From NCBI GenBank assembly GCA_010015675.1, contig ML976998.1, forward strand, positions 317,824 to 336,029: a stretch of DNA of 18,206 nt, in the 5' to 3' direction. Of this stretch, positions 1 to 11,113 are shown piece after piece (position 1 is the first letter of the stretch; each line of letters begins with the position of its first letter). The stretch comes from Byssothecium circinans. Taxonomy: Eukaryota > Ascomycota > Dothideomycetes > Pleosporales > Massarinaceae. Position numbers and translations under genes: made by a program. The notes under the pieces are model-generated. The model had not been told where the DNA came from, searched no databases, and was given only the letters and a program-made list of their open reading frames with translations.

Positions 1-92
1 CCATACGCCTTAGCAGCTGCGCGCTGACTAGTATAAATGCCTGCAGCGAGATCGCTGATAGCTGATTGTATAGCTACCTCACGGGCGTCCAT
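1..92 (-). CDS. Fot1/pogo-like transposase, N-terminal fragment (partial)
   Basis: From ATG at 92-90 the minus strand encodes about 30 residues beginning MDAREVAIQSAISDLAAG, followed by SQRAAAKAYG, and runs off the left edge. This is the start of the psq-type helix-turn-helix that opens fungal pogo/Fot1 transposases, in which SQRAAAKAY is a recurring motif. It aligns without gaps to the start of the transposase relic at 14831 (MDPREAAIQAAISDV, then SQRAAAKAYK). The visible part has no stop codon. Whether the rest is intact cannot be seen. The protein would bind the terminal repeats and catalyse cut-and-paste transposition through a DDE/D domain that lies outside the window. Confidence 0.75.
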   Translation of the reverse strand, partial: MDAREVAIQSAISDLAAGIYTSQRAAAKAY

Positions 93-151
93 ATTGATGA
101 GCGTTGTGTTGAGAAATCGCGTGTTTTGTTAAGGTGTCGCGTTTTGGTGGA

Positions 152-197
152 GTGGCCCGGAACCACAGGTGGCCCGGAACCACAGGTGGCCCGGAAC
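152..197. repeat. Subterminal 17-bp tandem repeat of the left transposon (2.7 copies)
   Basis: The unit GTGGCCCGGAACCACAG is repeated head to tail, with the GTGGCC core at 152-157, 169-174 and 186-191. The cores end 54, 37 and 20 bp from the element terminus at 211. The complete element at the other end of the window has GTGGCC cores at nearly the same three offsets although the bases between them differ. Conserved spacing with variable filler suggests repeated protein-binding sites, most simply for the transposase; this is inference. Confidence 0.8.
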
Positions 198-211
198 TAT
201 ATGCGCTAGCT

Positions 212-1552
212 TATCTGTTTACCAGTTCGGGCGTACCCTGGCCCCATCCGCCGAGGGGCAAGCAATCGAGCTCGCAGTCTTCGTCCACAAGTCCGATACC
301 TTTTGGCGACGTTGGATATGCAGGTCCACAGTCGCAGGGAGAATGGGAGACGGATTTCGAACGTTATGGATTTTCGGCGGCGCAATGTTCCTCTGAGTTC
401 AAGAGCCTGTTCCAAGAGATTGAGCGCGCTGCTGCGCATCGAAAGAGCGTTGGAAAAGTAAAGGAGTCGGACATTGATCTGGATTGGAACAAGGAGGGTG
501 CGATGAGAGCCATGATTTATAACCAAAAGGTCTGTTCTCCTGCTGCTATTTGGACGTGGTGGCCGTCCAGATGGCAAGAGGATGGTGCTAATTCGGCCTG
601 TAGCTCTACGTCCTAGAATCAAAGATCAGCGACGACTTCATGGTCAGCCGCGCACTTGGAATACTGCACCAAATAGACCGCGCTCTTGCAACAAGCCCAG
701 AGCCACTTCCCAACATCGAGTTCTCCTTCACGGTCAGCGATTTTCCAGACGAGAAGCACCAACACCACACGTTCTGGTCGCTTTCACGGCTCGCCAAGGA
801 CGAGGAGATGTGGTTGATGCCAGACTTCGGATATTGGTCTTGGCCACTGCAGCTAGTAGGAAACTACGAGCAGGTTCGAACGGAGGCGAAGGCCAATGAG
901 GTTGAATGGGAGAAGAAAATTCCCAAAGCACTGTGGCGCGGCGCAGTCAAGACGAATAAAGTTCGCAGCTCGTTGATGAAAGTCACACGTGGGAAACCGT
1001 GGGCGGATGTTGGTGAAGTCAAGTGGAAAAATCGGACGGATGTCGCAGCGGGCTCTGCGGGTTCGGCTTTATCGATGGTGGATCATTGTGGATACCAGTT
1101 TCTCATGCACACCGAAGGTTAGTATTCAACCCTTCAAATTGTGCATACAGTAGCTTACTTGGTTCCACATAGGACGAAGTTATTCTGGCCGTGGCAAGTA
1201 CCTGCTCAACTGCGAGTCGATAACGATCATGCACAAAAGCGAGTGGATCGAGCCACACCAAAGCGTCCTGGTGCACTCCGGGCCAGAACAAAATTTCATC
1301 CAAGTCGAGCGCGATTTCTCTGATCTAGAGTCACAAGTTCAACAAATGTTGAATAATCCTGAACGGGCAAAGATAATTGCCCACAACAGTGCGAAGACTT
1401 TTCGAGATCGATACCTCACACCTGCAGCACAAGCTTGCTATTGGCGCGAGTTGATCCGATCTTGGGCTGAAGTGAGCTTCCGTCCGAAACCTTGGGTGTT
1501 TGTCGATGGGAAGAAGAAATTGAGAGGCGTACCGTTTGAGACCTTTGTGTAA
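212..1552 (+). CDS. CAP10/GT90-family glycosyltransferase, 5' end lost to transposon insertion
   Basis: Three exons can be read: 212-529, 604-1117 and 1173-1552, giving about 403 residues. The introns are 530-603 (74 nt, phase 0) and 1118-1172 (55 nt, phase 1), both GT..AG. The C-terminal half carries the CAP10 hallmark HTEG-RSYSGRGKYLLNCES, then MHKSEWIEP and QVERDFSDL. A WRGA motif and FTVSDFPDE lie upstream, as in fungal GT90 proteins (family of Cryptococcus Cap10). Such proteins are type II Golgi membrane proteins that transfer xylose or related sugars. The visible N-terminus, YLFTSSGVPWP, looks like the tail of a signal anchor, but no in-frame ATG exists before 503, well inside the coding region. 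The first codons therefore lie left of the transposon ending at 211, so the gene is probably broken. The reading frame is otherwise clean, which suggests the loss is recent. The exact sugar and acceptor are unknown. Confidence 0.8.
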
Positions 1553-3943
1553 GAACCCCTCTTGAAAAACCCTTCTTGAAAGGTGAGGAAGACAGACTAG
1601 CTTACTTTGCATAGGGTTCAAGCACTCGAGAAGACTAATGTTCACTGTCCCATTTGGAAGAAATTGACGCTGCGGTGTTAGTGGCCAAAACCTATCGAAA
1701 AGCGTTGGAACTCAATACGAACACAACAGCTGTCAGACTCAATGGCTTGTCACCAGCCACGGAGACACATCATTCAACACCATAGCCTCTGCGTGTGTCG
1801 ATGAACCGCAACCCTCAAAAGGACCAAGCCATACAAGAGAGTCATCGCCAGTGGAGAAGCAACGAAGAGATGATATTGTTTGCGATCCTAGGACATCCGG
1901 CGCTAGGGAATCACCTAAGCCTTACGGTGCTGGCGGTACTATTGCTCTATTGAGTATAGCGACGTTCATGTGCTTGAGCGGGCGCGATGCAGCCATTTTC
2001 CTGCGTGTCAAAGGGAAGAGCAATTCAATAGGAAGGGGGTGTTATAGAGATGTTGGAATATCGAGAAGGGATGAAAACAAGTTCAGGTAGAAGTGATGAT
2101 GTAAGTATTTCCAAATAGCGTTAGTCGTGCTTGCTATCTACGAGTCTTCGAAACTCCGCTTCACCTCTTCAACTCCTTCATTACCATCGCCAACATCCTA
2201 TTGACACTATTCGGTTTATTCGGCATCATCTCCCTCCGCATGGTGGCTGCTTTAATCAATATGTCACGCTCGTCGCCCCGATACTTAGTCGGCGATCACA
2301 TCGCGCAGCGCTCGAACGCCAGATTATCACGCAAAAACGATCGACTTCTCGCCAGATTCATACTCTCCTTCAGCAGGCGCGTGTTCATCTCGGCCCGATT
2401 GGGAGCCTAGCTTTCTCCTTGGACATAGAGTAGCGATCTGGACCTGGATATTCACGCTTCGAATGCGTCGTGGCCTTACACAAACCATATCCTCCCCCGA
2501 AAGTCGAGAACAAGAAACAACGAACAGGAAGTGGCCCTTCGTACCACTTCGGCGTCTTACCAAAGCCACATCATGCTACCGCTATCTGGCACGCGAGCAT
2601 TTTCGTGATCGCCTACGGTTAGACACAATACGGTGGCTAATGCCAAAAGCAATTCCAATCATCTGGGAGGGCAAGTGAGCATGTTTACATCCAGCCTTAG
2701 ATGATGCAAGCGGTCCAGAGCGGCGGTAGTGGAGTATGATAGGCATGGGCAGCATGTGTAACTGTTGGTCAACCCACGAATCACCTCACCGCCGGAGAGT
2801 CCTTCTTCTAGAACTACTAATACGGCATTTGGGCGCATGGCCATGGGTGGTTGTGAAAGCCTGCCCCAGCAAGGGAGCCGCGTCTATAGTACATCCCCCA
2901 CGTGCGATTACCCGCATCAACCGTGGAAACAGCACTTAAAAGTTTCAGACACTTTCTTGTGTGAAAGTATTTCAGGCCGTACTTCATGTACTTTGTAACT
3001 TTTCCTATGGTGGAAATCCGCTGGCTCTGGCTCCAGGCTAATAGCGGGTACGGTCCGCAGCCTTCACCTTCGACCCGTCAGAGGATTTTTCCACCATACC
3101 TTTGGTGGCTTTCATGTGCAAGCCATAGGGAGCTTCTAGGGGCCAAGGACGGCCGCCAAGATGTCGCCAAACAGACCGAACACGATATCGCAATCCATGG
3201 CAAAATTGCGTCAGAGCCAAACGAAGCTACCGACGCATTTTATTCAAACAACCCTGCTCAAGGCTCGAGAGGCGGATTAATACCTACTTTATCTATCAAT
3301 CAGGCTTGGACAATGTACTGTTTCTATATCAACTATGCGTTCAAGAGAAAGAGCTTTCTTTCCGCTACTTTGTAGCTTTCTTAGAACATCGAAATCAGGA
3401 ACGACTATTGCATCTTCCAATGATTATAACTGCTCGATCCTTTCAGCCGCCGCCCAAGAAACGCCGCATGCGCCTCGACCAAAAGTTTCTTTTGCCTAGG
3501 CTTGACATTTCTTAGGATTCTGTAATTGCACGGCTGCGGTGGTGCTCGCACGCAATACCACGGAGCGCCCCTTACGATGGGGGAATACTCGGCTAAACCC
3601 GAAGCTCAGCAAACCTTCAACCTCAAAAACAAATACTCAGTCGCGAGCGCTCGGGATAGGGCAACCTATTACATACAGTTCTAAAACAAGATCAGCTGCT
3701 AACGCTAAGATCGAATAGATTGACAAAGTCCCTCGATCTAGTCGGTCGCTCTCGCCTGTAAAAGCCTCTTCGGGGGTGGAGTTCTGGAACCTAGAGTCGA
3801 TCTGCTCGCACATCCCGGTCTTTGGGACTTCACATCAAGCTTCTCCACGGATTAGGACATCGCCCGAGGTATCATATATAAGGTCCAAGGGCTCTTTGGT
3901 TTCTGCCAAGGTGTAACCTCAGTCTTGTCTCCACGCACCCATC
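1553..3943. other. Intergenic stretch without a supported gene
   Basis: About 2.4 kb between the glycosyltransferase and the sulfate permease. Open frames exist, for example 2120-2410 (one hydrophobic segment followed by a basic tail) and 2986-3375 (129 codons with an ATG), but none shows a recognisable domain or convincing splice structure, and frames of this length are expected by chance here. No tRNA cloverleaf or transposon terminus was found. The last few hundred bases should hold the permease promoter. Confidence 0.6.
3875..3882 (+). promoter_or_regulatory. TATA-like box of the sulfate permease gene
   Basis: TATATAAG lies 62 bp upstream of the A of the permease ATG, leaving room for a start site and a short leader. 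I looked by eye for a CYS3/MetR-type palindrome (ATGRYRYCAT), the expected sulfur-control site in filamentous fungi, between about 3500 and 3943 and did not see a clear match. Confidence 0.45.
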
Positions 3944-6460
3944 ATGGCAGCCAAAGTAGCTAAAGTGGTCGGCATCAAGCTCGACTATCGTAACGAGGAG
4001 CCGCTGGCCTCTAACCATACCCCAGTGTCATCTGTTCAGACATGTAGGTCACTTCGTTCGAACAAACATGCATTTCTGACTCGGATAGACGATGAGAGAG
4101 AGCCCACTGCTGGCGAATATCTCTCGCAGTTCAAGCCTTCGCTAAGTGCTTTCCAGCGTTACTTGCGCAGCTTGTTTCCTTTCTGGAGCTGGATTTTCCA
4201 CTACAATGTTACCTGGTTTCTGGGCGATGTAATTGCCGGTAGGACACCATGAACAGCGGATTGAAGCCGTGAATTGTATACTGACAGCATTTAGGCGTTA
4301 CTGTTGGCTTCGTCGTCATCCCCCAGGGTATGGCATATGCTATCTTAGCCAAGTTGCCCCCAGAGTACGGTCTTTACACTTCGTTTGTCGGCTTCCTGCT
4401 TTACTGGGCTTTTGCTACATCAAAGGATATCACGATTGGAGTAGGTACAGATCCAGATCAATGTGTTGAAATACTAACGATTACCAGACGGTGGCAGTGA
4501 TGTCAACCATTGTAGGAAATATTGTCACAAGAGTGCAAAAGAACCCCAAGCACAAGCATTTGACGGCTGAACAAATCGCACGAGCTCTCGCAGTCATCTC
4601 TGGTGCTGTGCTACTCTTTATCGGCCTGATTCGATTTGGTCGCATCGTCGAGGTCATTCCCCTGGTGGCCATTGCTTCCTTCATGACTGGCGCAGCCATC
4701 TCGATTGGCGCTGGACAAGTCCCCGCTCTAATGGGCATTTCGGGAGTCAATACACGTGGACCGACTTATCTCGTCATCATCGATACGTTGAAAGGTCTTC
4801 CAAAAACAAAGCTCGACGCCGCCATGGGCATTTCAGCTCTGGTCATGCTGTATGGTATCCGCATTTTTTGCAACTTCATGACCAAGAAGCAGCCGCAAAA
4901 GAAGAAGCTATGGTTCTTCCTTAGCACTTTACGTATGGCGTTTGTTATTATGCTCTACATCCTGATCAGTTTTCTCGCCAACCGCAAAGTCAAAGGGAAC
5001 GCTTCGAAAGCCAAGTTCAAGATTTTGGGCAGGGTCCCTAGAGGTGAGTACCACCCTCAATACTAGCTATTCTTTTGCTAATTCTTTTCCAAGGCTTCCA
5101 GCACGCTGGTGCTCCGACGCTCAACAAGGAGATTCTGTCTGCTATTGCACCTGATCTTCCAGTCACGATCATTGTTCTGATCCTTGAGCACATCGCTATT
5201 TCGAAGTCCTTCGGCCGCATCAACAACTATGTTATCAACCCGTCACAAGAACTCGTCGCTGTTGGATTCACCAATCTGATCGGGCCCTTCCTTGGCGCAT
5301 ATCCAGCTACGGGCTCATTCTCCCGCACAGCTATCAAATCGAAGGCCGGAGTGCGTACCCCTCTCGCCGGTATCTTCACTGCAATCATTGTACTCCTCGC
5401 TCTGTACGCGCTCACTGCAGTCTTCTTCTACATCCCCAGTGCTTCTCTCGCCGCCATCATTATCCACGCTGTTGGCGATCTTATCACAGCTCCAAACGTT
5501 GTGTACCAATTCTGGGAGACGTCCCCTTTCGAAGTCGTCATCTTCTTTGCCGGTGTATTTGTTACCATCTTCACAAACATAGAGTACGGTATCTACGTCG
5601 CCATCGGTGCCTCCTTTGGTCTTCTGGCATGGCGCATGCTCTTTACCCATGGCACGGTCTTGGGAAAAGTCAAGATTCATCGTGCTACTACCGACACCAT
5701 CGCCCACCGCGGCAGCGAGACGCCAGGATCTTCCAACATCCGCGAAGCCTATGTTCCAGTCAACCACCAAGACGGCAGCAACCCTCTTATAGAGCCCCAG
5801 ACACCATACCCCGGTATTCTGATCTTCAGCTTCACAGGCGGCTTCACGTATCTGAACCAGCAAGGCTACATGGACGAGCTCGTTGCCCATGCCCAACACA
5901 TTGCCCGCCCTACAACACTCGACCGCTACGCTAAGATTGGCGACCGGCCCTGGAACGATCCCGGACCACGTCGCGGCAAACAGGTTGATTTCGACGACAA
6001 CCGTCCCACTCTCCGCGCCATTATTCTCGACTTCTCCGCCGTCAACCATCTCGACGTCACCACTATTCAAGGCCTCATCGACGTTCGCGACCAACTAGAC
6101 CGCTACGCCGCACCCGACATTGTTGAGTGGCACTTCGCATCCATCAACAATCGCTGGGCTAAACGCGCGTTGACGGCTGCTGGCTTCGGCTACGTCAACT
6201 CTAATAAGTTCAGGAATCGCCAGAACTGGAGCCCGGTCTACTCGTTCGCTACTATTGATGCACCTATCAAGAAGGCTGGCGATGTGGAGTCGAACGAGGT
6301 CACTGGAAAGGTTACAGCAGTTCATGGACAGAACAGACCGTTCTTTCACGTCGATGTGCAGGCGGCGGTTGAGAGTGCGATCCAGGGGATCGAGTATGGG
6401 TTGCAGCATGTTAGTTCGGGAGGCGAGACGGATGAGGTTGTGCCTGGGAAAAATGTCTAG
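3944..6460 (+). CDS. SulP-family sulfate permease with C-terminal STAS domain
   Basis: Five exons, 3944-4043, 4089-4238, 4295-4440, 4488-5043 and 5094-6460, give 772 residues, normal for fungal high-affinity sulfate permeases (Neurospora CYS-13/CYS-14, Aspergillus SutB, yeast Sul1/Sul2). The protein imports sulfate across the plasma membrane, probably with protons. The SulP signature region reads PPEYGLYTSF (residues 105-114) followed by YWAFATSKDITIG. Hydrophobic helices continue to about residue 480. The STAS domain starts near residue 555 (GILIFSFTGGFTY) and holds the conserved strand and loop LDFSAVNHLDVTT around D630-T640. The introns are 45, 56, 47 and 50 nt; two have clear branch points (CTGAC in intron 1, CTAAC in intron 3). 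The ATG has a good context (ATCATGG) and the N-terminus matches the family. Intron 1 (4044-4088) is a multiple of three without a stop, so its removal rests on the branch point and on the better family fit of QTYDEREPT. The gene appears intact. Confidence 0.93.
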
Positions 6461-9400
6461 ATGGTTGACGTGTGGGAGGTTGGGTGGTAAGAAGTTGCCG
6501 CTTGGGAGGTGTAATGAAATAGACAGGCGCTTTGGCTTTGGGCGAACATGGCTGTACAATAATAAGGGCGATGGACATTCTTTTGTTTGTTGGATGCTCT
6601 TTTCGTTAATAGAAGACTGAATACCCTGTCGCTGATACACATAGCTGCTTCGCATGTTATGACGACCTCATTGTCAAATATCTCACCCTTTTGTAAATAG
6701 AAAACAGGACTCGTTACTATTTGTATCATCCGAGAAGTATTGAATGAGATCGTTGAGAACCAACTTTCGGGGAGATGCTTTGAACGCATGCATAATCCAA
6801 ACTATACGGACAGCTCGAATATCCTCTTCGTCCTTGAATATCAGGCTACCTTATCCTTTCTTTCTATTTGCGTTCCACTCTTAGGCTCCCCACACATACA
6901 CATTTGGGTCTGATCGAACCATAGCCGCGTCACAGACATGAGGCAGCCATTCGCAAGCACATCGCGAAGCTTATCCTCCCCTCCACATACCCTATCACTA
7001 ATAATAGCGACATCTTGGAAGCAAAGGAAAGAAAAAAACGGCGAGATAACCCCCCAACCCTACTACCTACGTAACAGCGAAAAACAAAGGCTTAAAATCC
7101 TCCGCATTATTCCGCATCCAAAACGTACGACAGGAAAGCCTCTCACCTCCACCATAGTAGCCTCTGCATCCGGCCCTTAATAGCTTATTTATAGTCCCTC
7201 TCCACTCGCAAACCATGACGTGCAGCGAGGAAAACAAACATGATGATGGATGCGTGCGTGCTCGAAGGCCGGAAACGGGTTAGTTCGCGCCTTTACGCGG
7301 ATACGCTGTACTGTACGCCCAATGCTTACCGTCCTGGTCATCTGCAGCAACCTGGCTAACTGGATGTGTAGTTTACCCCGAGAACGTACATGGTGTTAGA
7401 TACTTCGCCTCCGCGCACATTTTGTGAGGGATGGGGTGACAGGAGAGTGGATGAATGCGTGGAAACACGATATGCTGGCTACTTCACCCCTCGGTTTTGG
7501 CCCCCAGCTTGTGGGTGACTTGCTTCAGAGGAGCCTGAGGAGGACTGAGGGGAAGCTGCTTCGCCACCACATAGACACATGGCATGTTGTTTGCGGAAGA
7601 TTTCCTTGCGGGCGCTTGAGAGATAATCATAAGGGTGTTCTTGGAAATTTTGGGATTAGTCTTCGTTGACACCTTGCTACAAGCCTCTCAATGTGGGCAT
7701 AATGGCGCATGCTGGCCGCAAGTTCTCTTAGTCGATGATGAAACACCCTGTGCGGATTGAGCAGATACGAACCTTACTGGGGGTAATGGGTAGAAGAATG
7801 CAGGTGAACGGGTGAACGCAAGGCTGAGGTTGATATATATGACCTGCGTGAAGGAGAAAGAAGTACTTTATGCAGGGGCGGCGAACTGATGAAGCATACG
7901 AGAGCAGAGTGAGGAGGTACATGCAACGAGCATTCGGGGGCAGCAGGCTGCGACTTGACTCGCAACATTCCTCCTGTTTCAGATACAAACGGCGATGCAT
8001 GAGGTGTCCTGAGTTGAGTTGAAGTTCTACAGCATTCGAACCCAACCCAGCAGCAAACAACACTCTACAACGCCGACCAAAGACGAGACATTCGCCCTGC
8101 CATCTCTTTCCCGAGTGCACACTCACAATCCCTCAGGTAACCGCTGAAGCTATGCCGCAGCCAAACATACGCCCGGCGGTTGTCGGCAACCTGCTCACCA
8201 GATTTGGTTTCCTCCATCCACCTTATGCTTCTCACTTCTACAGTCATCCTCCATCCAAGAGCTTTCCGAATTAGGCCTGAAGGCAAACCAGTCTAACCCA
8301 TCGTCGTTCCTACATTCACCCGAATAGCCGTATGCACTGCCCATGTTCCAGGGATGCAGCTTGGAATGCTGCTCTCGTGCGCAGGTACATATGTAAGGTA
8401 AGCTGACCTCACATATACGCACACACCCCATGCACGCACTTTTGCACCCTTGTCGGGGCGGCCGCAATTTTCCGAGCCTCGTGCGACAGCTTACATTCGA
8501 GAAAAACTATATCGTAGGTCTTAAGTGTGTCTATTGATTATTATTATGACAGTGCGAAGGTGTCGAGAGCGTTGTCGGTAAACGCCGTGAGAGGTTCGAA
8601 CAACAAAGCGTTGATGCTTCGCCTCATGATTATCCCGAAAATATATCTCCTAGAAGCAATTCCAGCGTCCCGCCGCGGCCCGAATGGAATATCCAGGTTC
8701 GCGATCCCACGAGCGGTACGAGTTCGGCAGGTCTCTCTCGCCTCACAGCATCAGGAAAGATCTTCTCGACTGTTCTGAAGCAAAGAACTGTGAGACAAAT
8801 AGTACCCTACGCCTCAAATACAATAATCTAGGACACATAAATATTGTGCATCGCTCTGCCGCAAGCGAATATATTGGGCGGCGGAGTTGTGTGATCGTCG
8901 TAGAAAATGTTTGTGGATGTGAATCTCGATGTTGGGTCGGGTCTGCTGGACGCGCACTCTCCCACACTCGTCCTAGCAGACGTTGAATCTATTACATATT
9001 CTTGCGGATAGTAAAATTTCCGTCTCAGAGCTTATTTCACATTCTACGAAGATACGAGAGTTTTCAATGGTGTGCTCGATAGTGGGTGGCCTTTTCCGTT
9101 GACCGACTTCCATCCTGATCGACTGATCCTCAACAACATTGTGGAGAAAGAAGAACGGGCATTTCCGATTCGTGATCTGATCATCAATAATTCCTTAGCC
9201 CTGTGACTCGAACTATTTTTTTAGCCTTCTTGCGCAACTGATGAGCTGTAAAGAACCGTTCTTTTTGTTTTGAGTCGTGGTTAATAGTTCGCCATCATAA
9301 GGCCCAGGGGCTATATTGGGAATGGTAGCAGCAGGCTGTGCGTTGTGTAGAACGTTTGACCTCAACGCTTCGTATTCTCACCACTTCGGCTCTTGATGCG

Positions 9401-11113
9401 CCCACCAGCAGTGTGAACAGTCGGCTGAAGGTCCAGGTAAGGCGATGAGGCGGCGAAGTCAGGTACCGCTTGAGGAACGTGTGAGAAGATGATCTGGCGA
9501 GTCCCGCGGCTTTCAATTCGGGTATACTAGATGTTGGCATGTTGCTCTACCGCGACGCTGTGTAACAGCGGCTAGATTTCTGAAACGGAAGTGTCCGGCC
9601 TGTACTTCATGTCAACAATTTTTGTGGTCTTCTAACTGCATCGCAAGGCTGGTGGAGTTGACGTAGGACTGGGTCAATTGAATGAACCTTTTACGTACCT
9701 CATGTAGAGGCCAGAAGCATGCACAATGGGGGCGAAGCTCCTCGTGCTTGCGTTGTCAACTTTGGCGATCGGAAAAGTTCGCTATCGACCCACCAACCTG
9801 CTCCTGAGGCCGCAAGGTGTGCTCGAAACCTCAACGCGAGACATTCGCGTCGAGCTGGGCCGTAGATAGACGAGAAAGGTAGCAAACCAGTGCATACCGT
9901 GCGAGCTCGGGAGGAATGAAGCTTGGGGTAGACCCGAGCACGACGAGCCCTCGACGAGGCTCCAACAGTTCGCCAGAAAACAAAGATGATACGATGATTG
10001 GCTGGCTGAGACAGACCACTCTGCTTTCTGTGCCCCATAAGTGGATATCTACCGTCTATAATTACCCCATCCAGGTTCAGCCAGGAACCTCAAAGCCGCC
10101 AGGAACCGCGTCTGACAAGAGCATCACGACCTCTCCAGATACCAGAAGTTGATCAGTGACGCAGGCACAGAGGATTGAACAAGAGCAACAGGTCTCCCGA
10201 GCCTGAGTGAGCTTTCATTCGGGGACTAAAGCGGGTACCAAGACGTTAGCGCGGAAGGCCTGTCCATGGCGTTGGGGCGTAGTGCAGGTGCCAGGAATAC
10301 ACCCGCGATCAAGATCATGATGAAGCTTGTTTTTCGGCGGCAAGTTCGTTTCGAGAAAGCGCCTTAGAGTTGTTGTAAGAAAATTCACGTTCCGAACCCT
10401 GGTGGTGGAGGCTTGGGCCTTGTGCCCAAGTTCGCTAATGGTATGCTATGCTTAGCGAAATGCTCCCCGAAAATCTCTGTCCCGGCTTTCCATCAAGATT
10501 CGAGAACGAGAGGGGAGAGGACCTGAAACTTGGGAAGATGTACGGCACATGGAGCCGTTTGGTGCCTGCCAAGGTATGTCGCCAGCAGCGTGACTTCAGA
10601 CTTGTCGAGACCGGGGTGTGCAATGTGGAATCATCAGCCCAGTCTTACGGCCATTCAGAACCCTTGACTTGGCGCCCCTCCTCATAGGCCGAAAGCGCTG
10701 GCACAGCTCTTACATCTGCTAAAAATCGAGGGCCATGGTTGGACAACTTGAGTTCACCAAGTGGTTCCTGGACAGGGGCCGAGCCTTTGACAGGCATGCT
10801 ACTGTGTGAGTGTCTCCCAGAAAGACAATAAGCATGCACGGAGGACACCCAGATTAGGAAGGATGGCTGGGGCTGCTCACCTCAAAAGAACGTGCGTACA
10901 GGGTGAGGTGTGGGTGTGTCAGGACCAAGCTGACGGTTAGGAAACTGGGCTGCTGCAGCACCTGGGATGCATGTATAGCATTGCCGATCGATACATAAAG
11001 ACGGTGGACCCAACTCGATTCCACCTCACCACCACTGCCAGGACGACCTCAATAGCACCCACGGTTCGGTTGATAGCTTGAATCCAAGATCGTCAGTTAG
11101 AAACACCAACACA
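6461..11113. other. Long intergenic stretch without a supported gene
   Basis: About 4.6 kb. The first 200 bases probably hold the permease 3' untranslated region (AATAATAA near 6559). Beyond that, every open frame is short, many lack an ATG, and none has a recognisable domain, a signal peptide or a coherent set of introns. No transposon ends, RIP-like TAG-rich tract, tRNA or rRNA was recognised. Just before the regulator, ATACATAAAG at 10991-11000 is a weak TATA-like element. Confidence 0.55.

Larger units (their letters stand above)
1..211 (-). mobile_element. Right terminal part of a Fot1/pogo-like DNA transposon, cut by the window edge
   Basis: The segment reads, on the minus strand, as the 5' end of a transposase preceded by an untranslated end that stops at GCTAGCT followed by TA at 212-213, the target dinucleotide used by Tc1/mariner-superfamily elements. 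The same terminal heptamer, the same three GTGGCC boxes and the same kind of transposase start occur in the complete element at 13153-14933, so the two are related copies of one family but not identical. Only one end is visible. The outer border at 211 is placed by comparison with the complete element. The sequence to its right at once becomes glycosyltransferase coding sequence, which suggests insertion into that gene. Confidence 0.8.

Noticed and set aside
2120..2410. Open frame with a hydrophobic segment (FITIANILLTLFGLFGII) and basic tail, possibly a small membrane protein exon
   Set aside because: No start codon with a good context, no convincing splice sites to an upstream exon and no recognised family; length is within chance expectation.
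2986..3375. 129-codon open frame starting with ATG
   Set aside because: Several frames of this size are expected by chance in the non-coding DNA here; composition shows no domain, signal peptide or coding character.
3500..3943. Sulfur-control (CYS3/MetR) or CACGTG sites upstream of the permease
   Set aside because: No clear match seen by eye; the CACGTG words in the window lie inside coding exons.
5315..6094. 259-codon minus-strand open frame opposite the sulfate permease
   Set aside because: It lies entirely antisense to the large, well supported permease exon; a shadow of its codon bias.
7728..8467. Minus-strand open frames with several Cys residues (around GCKSACMGCVRICEVS)
   Set aside because: They lack an ATG at a sensible place, have no signal peptide, overlap one another in different frames and match no Cys-rich family I recognise.
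8590..8605. TTCGAA words resembling tRNA T-loops (also near 8036 and 874)
   Set aside because: The flanking 5-bp stems do not pair and no D or anticodon arm is present.
2974..9625. Shared word GTACTTCATGT near 2980 and 9600, considered as ends of a miniature element
   Set aside because: An 11-bp match between two places is expected many times by chance in 18 kb, and flanking bases do not align.
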